Shown here piece after piece: positions 1-6,661 of a DNA stretch of 9,352 bases. Position 1 is the stretch's first letter; each line of letters begins with the position of its first letter. The stretch comes from Candidatus Woesebacteria bacterium GW2011_GWA1_41_7 (GTDB taxonomy: Bacteria; Patescibacteriota; Microgenomatia; UBA8517), in NCBI GenBank assembly GCA_000997405.1, contig LCBU01000024.1, forward strand, positions 1 through 9,352, given 5' to 3'. The position numbers were made by a program, and so were the translations under genes. Below the pieces are notes generated by a model that was not told where the DNA came from, searched no databases, and worked only from the letters and a program-made list of their open reading frames with translations.

Positions 1-548
1 GAGTTGATGTGTGCTCCCGGAGTCCAGCGCAAAGCAATACCTTTGGAATACTGTTCGTTTTGAGTAATTATCACGGGGAAATGTAAATAGCGCTGGCCCA
101 AGCCGTAGAAAAACGCGATTGCCACAACTATCAGTAAAATTTTGAAATAAAACTCCACACTTTCTTTGATCTTGTCGCGCGGTATCAAAAGATATGCGGT
201 AAGAAAAGGAATCATATACTCAATGCGCCTTGCCCAGTGCAAAAGACCCAACCGAAGTTCTACCGTTTGGGTAATTACGACCCCGGCTATCAAAGAGATA
301 AAAGTTACGGCAAAAAATATGAGAATTGAGCTAAGAATCTTATCTTTCCAAATTTTTTTGAAGTCCAGTATAAACTTGGGAATTAGAATTAGCCCCAAAA
401 TAAATATTAATATGTCTTCAAATCGAATTGCTACATATGTACCGGGAATTTTAATCAGAGGGAACTTAGGCAAAAGCGGGACTACTATAAGTACCGCTGC
501 AATCAAATATTTAGATAATTTTTCAGATAGCCTTAAAAGCTTTTGCAT
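1..548 (-). CDS. O-antigen ligase/polymerase-like membrane protein, N-terminal part (3' end outside window)
   Basis: From ATG 548 the minus strand is open for 182 codons to the window edge, with no stop. The translation starts MQKLLRLSEKLSKYLIAA and shows about five hydrophobic segments: ending VVPLLPKFPL, around DILIFILGLILIPKF, around ILIFFAVTFISLIAG, around YMIPFLTAYLLI, and around ILLIVVAIAFFYGLG. Landmarks are KFPLIKIPGTYVAIRFEDI near the start and VIITQNEQYSKG and ALRWTPGAHINS at the edge. These fit N-terminal parts of Wzy/WaaL-type O-antigen ligase family proteins, which polymerise or attach lipid-linked glycans on the outer face of the membrane. The catalytic periplasmic loop would lie beyond the window. 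The start overlaps the GT2 gene by 26 bases, with a GAGAGAGG about 12 bases upstream. It is a natural end to the assembly pathway encoded upstream. Confidence 0.8.
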   Translation of the reverse strand, partial: MQKLLRLSEKLSKYLIAAVLIVVPLLPKFPLIKIPGTYVAIRFEDILIFILGLILIPKFILDFKKIWKDKILSSILIFFAVTFISLIAGVVITQTVELRLGLLHWARRIEYMIPFLTAYLLIPRDKIKESVEFYFKILLIVVAIAFFYGLGQRYLHFPVIITQNEQYSKGIALRWTPGAHIN

Positions 549-1449
549 ACACTTTAAAAACCTCTCTCTTACCCACCACACCCCAAAGAATCATTCTAAG
601 TACCGTTCCCAGCTTAAGAATGCCACGAAGAATGGGAATTTTCCACCCTTTTTCGTGCTTTTTATACATCAATATCAGGTTTTGCAGTTCAAAAATCATT
701 GCTTTCTCACTTCCCGTGGTCACCTGTCCATAGTGAATTATTTTCCACTCAGGTAAATACCAGATTTGCCAGCCTTTTTTTATAAATCTGGTGGCAAGCT
801 CAACTTCCTCAACATAAAGGAAAAAATCTTCATCAAAAATACCCGCCTCTTTCATAGCCTCAGCACGCATCAAAAAGAAAGCCCCTGTCACCCAGTCCTG
901 ACGATGTTTGTTTTTAAAATAGCTTCCGCCTTTATAAAAAGGTGACCAAGAATGAAGTGGATGATATGGTCCGATTACTCGATCGACTCCGGGAATGTCA
1001 TCCAAAAAAGTCATCCAGGCAAAAACCCTAAAAAGGGTGGGGTAATAGCCTCCCGAACCTTGATATGTGATGCCGTCGGGGTTTACCAGAGCGCAACTTG
1101 AAATACCTACTTTGGGATGGGCATCCATCCAGGCAACCATTTCTTTAAATATGTTTTTGTCCAACAGTTTTGTATCATCATTTAAAAGTAAGACAAATCT
1201 GCCCTTCGCGATCCGCATCCCCATGTTGTTGTTTTCCCCAAATCCGCCATTTTCCTCACGTCTGATTACTTTGATCTCCGGATATTTTTCCTTGGCCAAG
1301 CTTCCGATATTCTCAATGGAAGCATTGTCTATAAGAATTATTTCATTTTCAATTCCCGCCAAAGCCGGTTCGAGCGTCCCAAGACAATCCAGTAGAAAAT
1401 CTTTTTTTGAAGACACTATTATCACCGACAAGTCGGGAATTTTATTCAT
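523..1449 (-). CDS. Glycosyltransferase family 2, rhamnosyltransferase-like
   Basis: This is a GT-A fold transferase of 308 residues resembling WbbL-type rhamnosyltransferases. LSVIIVSSKKDFLLDCL opens the fold, and IILIDNAS (37-44) carries the nucleotide-binding D41-N42. ENGGFGENNNMGMRIAKG (66-83) is the signature of this GT2 subgroup, NDD at 90-92 is the metal site, DWVTGAFFLMRAEAM (185-199) and FDEDFFLYVEEVEL (205-218) form the acceptor/base region, and GWQIWYLPEWKIIHYGQ closes the catalytic part. The roughly 60-residue C-terminus is amphipathic to hydrophobic and may touch the membrane. The start is well supported by GGAGG seven bases upstream. The end overlaps the next gene by 26 bases. 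It probably adds a deoxyhexose or similar sugar to the lipid-linked chain in the cytoplasm. The sugar identity is inferred only from family resemblance. Confidence 0.88.
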   Translation of the reverse strand: MNKIPDLSVIIVSSKKDFLLDCLGTLEPALAGIENEIILIDNASIENIGSLAKEKYPEIKVIRREENGGFGENNNMGMRIAKGRFVLLLNDDTKLLDKNIFKEMVAWMDAHPKVGISSCALVNPDGITYQGSGGYYPTLFRVFAWMTFLDDIPGVDRVIGPYHPLHSWSPFYKGGSYFKNKHRQDWVTGAFFLMRAEAMKEAGIFDEDFFLYVEEVELATRFIKKGWQIWYLPEWKIIHYGQVTTGSEKAMIFELQNLILMYKKHEKGWKIPILRGILKLGTVLRMILWGVVGKREVFKVYAKAFKAI

Positions 1450-1566
1450 TTTTCTTCCTCCGTATTAATTTTTCAAAACCGTTATAAAGAATTACAACCA
1501 TAACCATAGAAACAATAAATATTCCCTCCCGTATAAAAACATTGCTCGGCACCTGACGGATTATTA
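1442..1566 (-). other. Out-of-frame continuation of the small membrane protein (likely frameshifted 3' part)
   Basis: Between the stop at 1564 and the next gene at 1449 the minus strand is not empty. Shifted by one base at the A5 run just before the stop, it reads IIIRQVPSNVFIREG, then a hydrophobic stretch IFIVSMVMVVILY, then NGFEKLIRRKKNE and a TAA at 1442-1444. That is a 41-residue tail with a clear membrane helix followed by a positive cytoplasmic end. It ends in an eight-base overlap with the next gene, like other joins in this operon. The same join would result from one extra A (A6) or from a -1 slip of the ribosome on CAA-AAA-TAA. Whether this is a sequencing or assembly error, a true mutation or recoding cannot be decided here. 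Confidence 0.7.
1457..1461 (-). promoter_or_regulatory. Strong Shine-Dalgarno GGAGG for the GT2 gene at 1449
   Basis: GGAGG lies seven bases upstream of the ATG at 1449. It is the only strong, well-spaced ribosome binding site among the gene starts in the window, which otherwise rely on overlap or weak sites. It falls inside the shifted coding tail of the preceding gene, so a break in that upstream frame would not prevent initiation here. Confidence 0.8.
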
Positions 1567-1896
1567 TTTTTGATGCGTAAATTCCTGCAAATAGGTGCTT
1601 CCCGTCTGATCCCTTATTATGGTTTGCGCATATTCCGGAGGGTAATTAAGAAGAAGTGTCGGAAGTTTGATATTTAGTAGAGGTGAATAGTCAAATTGCT
1701 TTTCATACCAGGCTAAGACCTCAGCCCTGGAGTAATTTGTAAAATATCCGCGTCTTAAGGGTGACTCCAGGTCTGCCGGTTCTTCAGACTTAATGGAATC
1801 AGGAGGAGGAACCGGGAAGGAATAACCCGGTAAAGCCAAGTATAGAATCCCGGCTATGCAAAAAATTGCAAAAAAAATGGTTAATATTTTTTTCAT
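1564..1896 (-). CDS. Small membrane-anchored protein, apparently frameshifted before its C-terminal helix
   Basis: This is a 110-residue protein with one N-terminal hydrophobic segment (about 4-24, MKKILTIFFAIFCIAGILYL), a proline-rich linker (FPVPPPDS), then EEPADLESPLRRGYFTNYSRAEVLAWYEKQF and NYPPEYAQTIIRDQTGSTYLQEF, cited here by its landmarks SPLRRGYFTNYS and IIRDQTGSTYLQEF. The topology suggests an extracytoplasmic domain held by its N-terminal anchor. I know no characterised function. From memory, similar uncharacterised proteins occur in Microgenomates genomes and end in a second membrane helix; this needs a search. The frame stops at tandem TAA codons right after an A5 run, and another frame continues downstream with a matching helix (see 1442-1566), so the real product may be about 151 residues. 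The start ATG at 1896 is preceded by GAGG at short spacing. It lies six bases after the peptidase gene. Confidence 0.72.
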   Translation of the reverse strand: MKKILTIFFAIFCIAGILYLALPGYSFPVPPPDSIKSEEPADLESPLRRGYFTNYSRAEVLAWYEKQFDYSPLLNIKLPTLLLNYPPEYAQTIIRDQTGSTYLQEFTHQK

Positions 1897-1902
1897 ACCT
1901 CG

Positions 1903-2529
1903 TTAAGTTATTACCCTTTCTTCACCGATAACCTTTAAAGTATCACCGTCAATAATAATTTCCTCCCCATCTTTTAATAAATATATTTTTCTGCCCGAAT
2001 ATTTCTCTTTTATTTTTGGCAAAAGTTCATCCTCAAAATGAGGGTAAATATCAAAGTCAACAAGCTTCATTGGTTCAATGCCTTCCGCACCACGTTCTCT
2101 ATCAACAAAATCCCAACCGCAAATTTGAAGCGATTGTCCGGCCACCATAGATCCTGCACTCGAGCCCACATATAAGGCCCCTTTATCCAGAAGACTTTTA
2201 ATATGGATGTCGAGTTTGCATCTTCTTGCCCAATACATTAAATAACCTGCCATACCCCCGGCGAACCATAAAACATCTTGACCCTCAAGCTCCTTAATAA
2301 CAGACTGATCCCTATAATTTTCAAGCACGACCGGCTTCACAATAGCCTTTAGTGTATTTACTAATTTCCAGGTTCCATCTTCTTTTGCCTTCCAATATTC
2401 CCAATCACTATCCCCGTTTGAGGCTGTGGGGATATAGGCAATTTTTTTATTCTCAAATCCACCCAAGATTTCCCTCAGTTTTTCGATTGTATCTGGCTCA
2501 CCCGCACTCGAGGCCAAAAAAAGTTTCAT
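1903..2529 (-). CDS. Peptidase E-like (S51 family) protein, class I amidotransferase fold
   Basis: The protein is 208 residues, close to the usual length of dipeptidase E-type proteins (about 200-240). MKLFLASSAG opens the fold, IAYIPTASNG (30-39) is the strand-turn typical of S51 enzymes, and VLWFAGGMAGYLMYW (86-100) corresponds to the GG-N-T loop although the Asn is replaced. GSSAGSMVAG (122-131) is the nucleophile elbow, with Ser124 as expected catalytic residue, and DFDIYPHFEDE (158-168) carries the likely His164. Known S51 members are aspartyl dipeptidases or cyanophycinases with Ser-His-Asp/Glu catalysis. No signal peptide is seen, so it should be cytoplasmic. The gene is two bases from the acetyltransferase and six from the next gene, firmly inside the operon, yet the family has no obvious part in glycan synthesis. 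The substrate is unknown, and the changed GG loop means dipeptidase activity should not be assumed. Confidence 0.8.
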   Translation of the reverse strand: MKLFLASSAGEPDTIEKLREILGGFENKKIAYIPTASNGDSDWEYWKAKEDGTWKLVNTLKAIVKPVVLENYRDQSVIKELEGQDVLWFAGGMAGYLMYWARRCKLDIHIKSLLDKGALYVGSSAGSMVAGQSLQICGWDFVDRERGAEGIEPMKLVDFDIYPHFEDELLPKIKEKYSGRKIYLLKDGEEIIIDGDTLKVIGEERVIT

Positions 2530-2531
2530 AC

Positions 2532-3128
2532 TTATTGAAATAATCTCGCCCGCCCTAGGATGTAATGGGGATTTTTGTTTTTCCTCTCGCCGATTTCTTT
2601 AGCGGGAACGCCACCGACGATTATGAATTCGGGAACATCTTTAGTAACTACCGCACCAGCTGCTACAACCGCACCTTTACCGATTTTTACTCCGGGGAGG
2701 ATCGTTACTCTGGGGCCGATAAAAACATAATCCCCGACTTCCACTGAATCGGACTTGGCCGAAAAATCTTCGCTTTCCAAATCATGTTCAGAGTTATAAA
2801 TCATCACAGATGAAGCTATATCCGTATGGTTGCCGATGGTAAGCGGCGCCCTACCGTCCAAAAAAGCATGATCACCGATTATCGTATCCTCGCCAATCGA
2901 AACCCCGGACGGATCAAAAAAATTTGCCCACATGTGAACTGTCGAGCCCTTTCCGATTTTGACACCGGAAAGCCTATATATACACTTTCTAAAAAGGTGT
3001 GAGGGAACATGGGAAACCCACCTCAAGGTCATTAATTCAAAATCAAGAATCATACTGCCAATCCTGTTGAGAATTTTAGATAACACTTCACCCGTTGATA
3101 ATCCTTTTCCGTTTTTATCTTTAAACAT
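2532..3128 (-). CDS. Left-handed beta-helix (hexapeptide) acyltransferase
   Basis: This 198-residue protein of the maltose/galactoside/WbbJ acetyltransferase type probably puts an O-acetyl group from acetyl-CoA onto a sugar of the glycan. A helical N-terminal segment of about 50 residues leads into hexapeptide repeats from about 55 to 178 (VKIGKGSTV, VSIGEDTIIG, LTIGNHTDI, VEVGDYVFIG, VKIGKGAVV). H115 in YNSEHDLES matches the catalytic His position of the family, and AAGAVVTKDVPEFIIVGGVPAKEIG is the usual closing coil, of which GAVVTKDVP and GGVPAKEIG are the landmarks. It ends with a short basic tail. It starts inside the end of the GT4 gene (eight-base overlap) and its stop is two bases from the next gene, so it belongs to the same message. 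A serine O-acetyltransferase or NeuD-like role is less likely from length and context. Confidence 0.88.
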   Translation of the reverse strand: MFKDKNGKGLSTGEVLSKILNRIGSMILDFELMTLRWVSHVPSHLFRKCIYRLSGVKIGKGSTVHMWANFFDPSGVSIGEDTIIGDHAFLDGRAPLTIGNHTDIASSVMIYNSEHDLESEDFSAKSDSVEVGDYVFIGPRVTILPGVKIGKGAVVAAGAVVTKDVPEFIIVGGVPAKEIGERKNKNPHYILGRARLFQ

Positions 3129-4257
3129 TTGTAATTACTTCTAATGTTTTTCTGGCCGTTTTCTCCCAGGAAAACTCTTTGACTCTTTTTAAACCTGCCT
3201 CTCGCATACTATTATACTTCGTAACGGGAGCTAAAATCACCTGCCTGATGCCTGCTGCTATACTTCCGGAGTCACCGGGATCTACTAGTATTCCGGCATC
3301 ACCGACAACCTCGGGTAAGCTTCCGGCATTCGACACAACAACCGGAACGCCACAAGCCATGGCATTTAGAACATCAAGTCCGAACCCTTCCCAAAAAGAC
3401 GGTAAAACAAATACTTTTGCGCCTGCAATTAGTCCGGGTTTATCTTCCTCAGGCACGAAATCGGTAAAAATAACGTCTTTCTGGAGTCCCAACTTTTTGA
3501 TTTTTTCAAAAACAGATTCATACATCCAGCCCTTTTTCCCGGCAATAACCAGTTTTAAATTAGAATTTGGAAATTCCGAATTAGAAATCACTTTCTTATA
3601 CGCAGTTATAAGGCCTTCAATATTTTTGCTGGGCTTGAGAGTACCCAAATATAACACATAGTCCGTAACTATGGAGTACCGACCACGGACACGTCGCACA
3701 TCCTTTGAGGAAACCTCTGAATTGAACTTCTCTTTGTCATAAGCTAGTGGTGTAACGTAAATTTTGCCTTTAGCGAAGGGGTAGTGTCGTACAATATCGT
3801 TTTTTGTACTATTTGATATCGCAAAGACCGCTTTTGATACAAAAATGCTAATGGCACTCCATATTTTCAACTGCCAGAAGTCCTTTTTTCGAAATTGCCC
3901 CGAAAATTCGAGATATCCCAGGTCCATAATTGAACAGAACTTGGGCATGGGGGTTAATGGTGGCAGATAGTGGCTTGGAGAGAAGAAGACATCACATACT
4001 TTACTGTTCGTAAATAAGCTCGGCATGAGTTTAGTGAGTATCCAAGCTCCTCCACCCTTGATCACTCTGTATTCAAAAAATTTGGTTGCCTTGGGAAGGT
4101 CCTCTCTGGGTTCGTTTTTAAGAAAAACTATAAGTTTATGATTATTTTTCCATTCGTCTTGTAGTTTCCAGAGATTCCAAAGCAGTTCAAAGGCGTATGT
4201 ATTAACGCCAACCCGCTTTTCAATATTGGCTTCGTTCCCGTCAATGCCGATAATCAT
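3121..4257 (-). CDS. Glycosyltransferase family 4, E-x7-N variant
   Basis: This GT-B fold transferase of 378 residues starts two bases after the stop of its upstream paralogue. MIIGIDGNEANIEKRVGVNT with YAFELLWNL is the GT4 N-terminal fold. FFSPSHYLPP and SIMDLGYLEF (109-118, replacing the HDLYP signature) follow, then VLYLGTLKPSKNIEGLI (201-217). The donor site FWEGFGLDVLNAMACG has E290 but Asn298 where the second Glu of E-x7-E is usual. SLPEVVGDAGILVDPGD and KRVKEFSWEKTARKTLEV match the neighbour. Residues 224-233 (SNSEFPNSNL) look like a decayed copy of the NSKFEIR-type repeat, placed in a loop before the LKLVIAGKKG strand. The gene overlaps the acetyltransferase by eight bases. The Asn substitution may alter donor choice or activity. 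It is not enough to call the protein dead, since the rest of the fold is intact. Confidence 0.86.
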   Translation of the reverse strand: MIIGIDGNEANIEKRVGVNTYAFELLWNLWKLQDEWKNNHKLIVFLKNEPREDLPKATKFFEYRVIKGGGAWILTKLMPSLFTNSKVCDVFFSPSHYLPPLTPMPKFCSIMDLGYLEFSGQFRKKDFWQLKIWSAISIFVSKAVFAISNSTKNDIVRHYPFAKGKIYVTPLAYDKEKFNSEVSSKDVRRVRGRYSIVTDYVLYLGTLKPSKNIEGLITAYKKVISNSEFPNSNLKLVIAGKKGWMYESVFEKIKKLGLQKDVIFTDFVPEEDKPGLIAGAKVFVLPSFWEGFGLDVLNAMACGVPVVVSNAGSLPEVVGDAGILVDPGDSGSIAAGIRQVILAPVTKYNSMREAGLKRVKEFSWEKTARKTLEVITNV

Positions 4258-4259
4258 CT

Positions 4260-5324
4260 TTATTTGTAATTTTTAGCCTCATTATAGACATCCAACGTCA
4301 TTTTAGCTGTTTTTTCCCAGGAAAAGTCCTTAACCCTTCTTGTTCCTTTTTCCGTAAGAGCTTTCGCCCCCCTTACTATTCTGGCAATACCTTCGGCAAT
4401 GGAATTGGTGGAGTTGGGATCTACAAACTCTGCAGCATCTCCTGCAACTTCCGGCATGGAGCCGACTCCCGAGGTAACTACCGGCACACCACAGGCAAAC
4501 GCATCAAGAATGGGAATTCCATAACCTTCATAAAGCGAAGCAAATACAAGACCTCTTGAACCGCTTAGGAGCGCCTCAAGGTCATCCTGTGGAACATGTC
4601 CCAGAATTCTGACATTTCTTTCCGGTTCAATTTTTACGTTTGCCGGACGCCCTACCAAAATCAGTTTCAATTCTTTTCCTGCGGTAGCCAGATGAAATGC
4701 TGATATAATCCGCTTTGTATTTTTTAATTGAGTGACACCTATTGATATCAAATAGTCTTCCCTGATTTGATATTTCTTTTTAACCTCTGCAATTTTCTCG
4801 TCATTTGCTCTTTTTAAGGTAGGCGCTTCGGGAATTACCCTGATAATCTCTTCATTAAAGCCAAGGCTTGTCAGATCGTATTTCGTCGAGGTTGAAGGAA
4901 CTATTATTCTTTTTGACTCTTTTTTAACCCAACGAAGCTTTCCCCTATGAGTATCCAAAACTTTCGGATGAACCAACTTGGGAAACTTAAGTGGGTATAA
5001 ATCATGAACCGTAGTTACTTTAAAAGCGCTGCTGGGAGGCTCGGTCCAGTCGGATGAATGAAATACATCAACGGGACCAATCAATTTTTCAATAGGAAGC
5101 ATGTGTAATTTATTCCAAAGAATGTCGCAGGCAGTAGGAGGAATAGGAAAAATCCTGGAGTCGGGAAACACCTTTAAAATCTCCTGACGCCTTCTGAGAG
5201 CCCCGCCAAAGAGCACATATTCATTTTCCCGATCAATCATGAGGAGCGATTCCGCAAGCTTTCTCGTGTAAATCGAAACTCCGGTTCCGTAGACGATTTG
5301 ACTGATATCAATTGCAATTTTCAT
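4260..5324 (-). CDS. Glycosyltransferase family 4, E-x7-D variant
   Basis: This GT-B fold transferase has 354 residues. MKIAIDISQIVYGTGVSIYTRKL is the glycine-rich N-terminal nucleotide-fold start, shown here by its first motif MKIAIDISQ and by GTGVSIYTRKL. TVHDLYPLKFP (105-115) is a common GT4 signature, SIGVTQLKNTKRII marks entry into the C-terminal domain, and LYEGYGIPILDAFACG carries the donor-binding motif, with E266 but Asp274 in place of the second Glu. GSMPEVAGDAAEFVDP follows. The C-terminal RRVKDFSWEKTAKMTLDVY closely matches the next gene, so the two are paralogues. No Shine-Dalgarno is visible in the 17-base spacer upstream. Mannosyl- or rhamnosyltransferase activity is common for this subgroup, but the sequence does not settle it. 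It likely acts in the cytoplasm on the growing lipid-linked glycan. Confidence 0.87.
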   Translation of the reverse strand: MKIAIDISQIVYGTGVSIYTRKLAESLLMIDRENEYVLFGGALRRRQEILKVFPDSRIFPIPPTACDILWNKLHMLPIEKLIGPVDVFHSSDWTEPPSSAFKVTTVHDLYPLKFPKLVHPKVLDTHRGKLRWVKKESKRIIVPSTSTKYDLTSLGFNEEIIRVIPEAPTLKRANDEKIAEVKKKYQIREDYLISIGVTQLKNTKRIISAFHLATAGKELKLILVGRPANVKIEPERNVRILGHVPQDDLEALLSGSRGLVFASLYEGYGIPILDAFACGVPVVTSGVGSMPEVAGDAAEFVDPNSTNSIAEGIARIVRGAKALTEKGTRRVKDFSWEKTAKMTLDVYNEAKNYK

Positions 5325-5341
5325 AATAGATTTTTAAGGTG

Positions 5342-6661
5342 TTACTTAATATATTTCCAAAACTCAACACCGTTTAAATTGACTTCCTGAACCTTATTAT
5401 AACCTAATTTCTCAATTTTAAGCCTGGCAAGATCTCCCTGGTCGAACACTTCCCAAACATATCTCGACAACCAAACGTTTGAAACATTTCCCTTGAATTC
5501 ACTAAAATAAACTATCTGTTTACCTTTTCCATAATAGATAAGTGCCTCTTTCTGTGAATTGGCAGGGTAAACTACCGTGCTTTCTCCAATAACCTCAGCA
5601 ATTCCCCTCCAGTTTTCCCTTTTAAATCTGGTATCAAAAAGATAAATCAAAGATGAAGAAATATTGATCAAAATGACGGCCGATAAAAACAGTAAATAGA
5701 ATTTTCCTGAAAGTGAACTTATTCCGCGAGCTGCCAAAATGTATAACGCAGGCAGGCAGAATATAAACCTAAAATAGTAAAGCACGGGTATTTTTACGCT
5801 GATCAATACTCCCAGCAAAACCGGAATAAAGAGCCACCCTAATATAAGCTTTGAGGAATTCTTCTTTAAAGGCCGTCCCGCTGTCAGAAGGTATGAATAG
5901 AGAAGGACAGAGACAATTGAAATTCCGGCGTAAATAATTTTATTATCAAAGCTGATTCTTCCTAAAATAAATTTAACCGGAATTAGTCCCAAGTTTTTCC
6001 AGGACAGTACCCCTAAAATATTCCACCAATTGCCTCCTTCCACTCCCAACCCGCCTGAAATTTGTTTTAAAAAAATAGGCGACCACAGCGCAAATACTAA
6101 AACAGCCGGGATAAAACCAAGTAGCACCTTCTTCCGCTCCTCCCTGCCAAAAATCAAAAACAAAGGAACAACCAAGAGTGCCACATAATCGGTCATTCCA
6201 AGTATCGGAATCAGAATTGAAAAAAGAAGCCAACGCTTTTCCAAAAATAGATAAAAAAGTGCAGTCACCAAAAGCACAACTAGTGAATACATCCTGGCCT
6301 CCTGTGAGTAATAGATCAGAAGTCCTGAAGTTGCCGCAAGTACCGAGGCAATCCCGGCGGTTTTTACATCAAATACTTTTTTGGCTATCAGATAAATAAA
6401 ATATATTGTCAAAACGCCAAAAATAACCGAGGGAATTCTCAGAGAAATTTCCGACAGCCCAAAAATACTTCCCCACCCCTTCATCAAAAGGTAGTAAAGA
6501 GGCGGATGAAAATCTCCCGGCATAAACCCGGTAAAAAAATCGGCCAATGACATTTTAGAAGCCAAAGAAGTAGTTGCTTCATCAAGCCAGAGGGATTGAT
6601 TAAGTGAAATAAGTCTTAAAAATAAAGTTAAAAGTAAAATCGGAAAGATAATTAATTGCAT
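5342..6661 (-). CDS. GT-C family membrane glycosyltransferase (PMT/ArnT-like)
   Basis: This complete polytopic protein of 439 residues probably transfers a sugar from a polyprenyl-phosphate donor on the outer face of the membrane. After the first helix comes LWLDEATTSLA, with the acidic D27-E28 pair typical of the catalytic first loop of this superfamily. Next come GDFHPPLYYLLMKGW (49-63), LSEISLRIPSVIFG (69-82) and YYSQEARMYSLV (117-128), all family landmarks, and then several more helices. The last 90 or so residues (FKRENWRGIAEVI, GVEFWKYIK) form a small extracytoplasmic tail. ATG 6661 is supported by TAATG overlap with the GT2 gene and by the hydrophobic MQLIIFPILLLTLF opening. A 17-base spacer separates it from the next gene. 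Together with the partial protein at the right edge, the cluster carries two GT-C enzymes. Donor and acceptor are unknown. Confidence 0.87.
   Translation of the reverse strand: MQLIIFPILLLTLFLRLISLNQSLWLDEATTSLASKMSLADFFTGFMPGDFHPPLYYLLMKGWGSIFGLSEISLRIPSVIFGVLTIYFIYLIAKKVFDVKTAGIASVLAATSGLLIYYSQEARMYSLVVLLVTALFYLFLEKRWLLFSILIPILGMTDYVALLVVPLFLIFGREERKKVLLGFIPAVLVFALWSPIFLKQISGGLGVEGGNWWNILGVLSWKNLGLIPVKFILGRISFDNKIIYAGISIVSVLLYSYLLTAGRPLKKNSSKLILGWLFIPVLLGVLISVKIPVLYYFRFIFCLPALYILAARGISSLSGKFYLLFLSAVILINISSSLIYLFDTRFKRENWRGIAEVIGESTVVYPANSQKEALIYYGKGKQIVYFSEFKGNVSNVWLSRYVWEVFDQGDLARLKIEKLGYNKVQEVNLNGVEFWKYIK

Noticed and set aside
166..756. Plus-strand open frame of 196 codons
   Set aside because: It lies opposite the O-antigen ligase-like gene and the end of the GT2 gene. 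Its translation has no recognisable domain, while the minus strand gives clear families.
3179..3661. Plus-strand open frame of 160 codons opposite the GT4 gene
   Set aside because: It is a composition shadow of a strongly supported GT4 gene, with no motif of its own.
5973..6233. Minus-strand 86-codon frame overlapping the GT-C gene in another frame
   Set aside because: It is fully inside a well-supported membrane protein gene and its translation is not protein-like.
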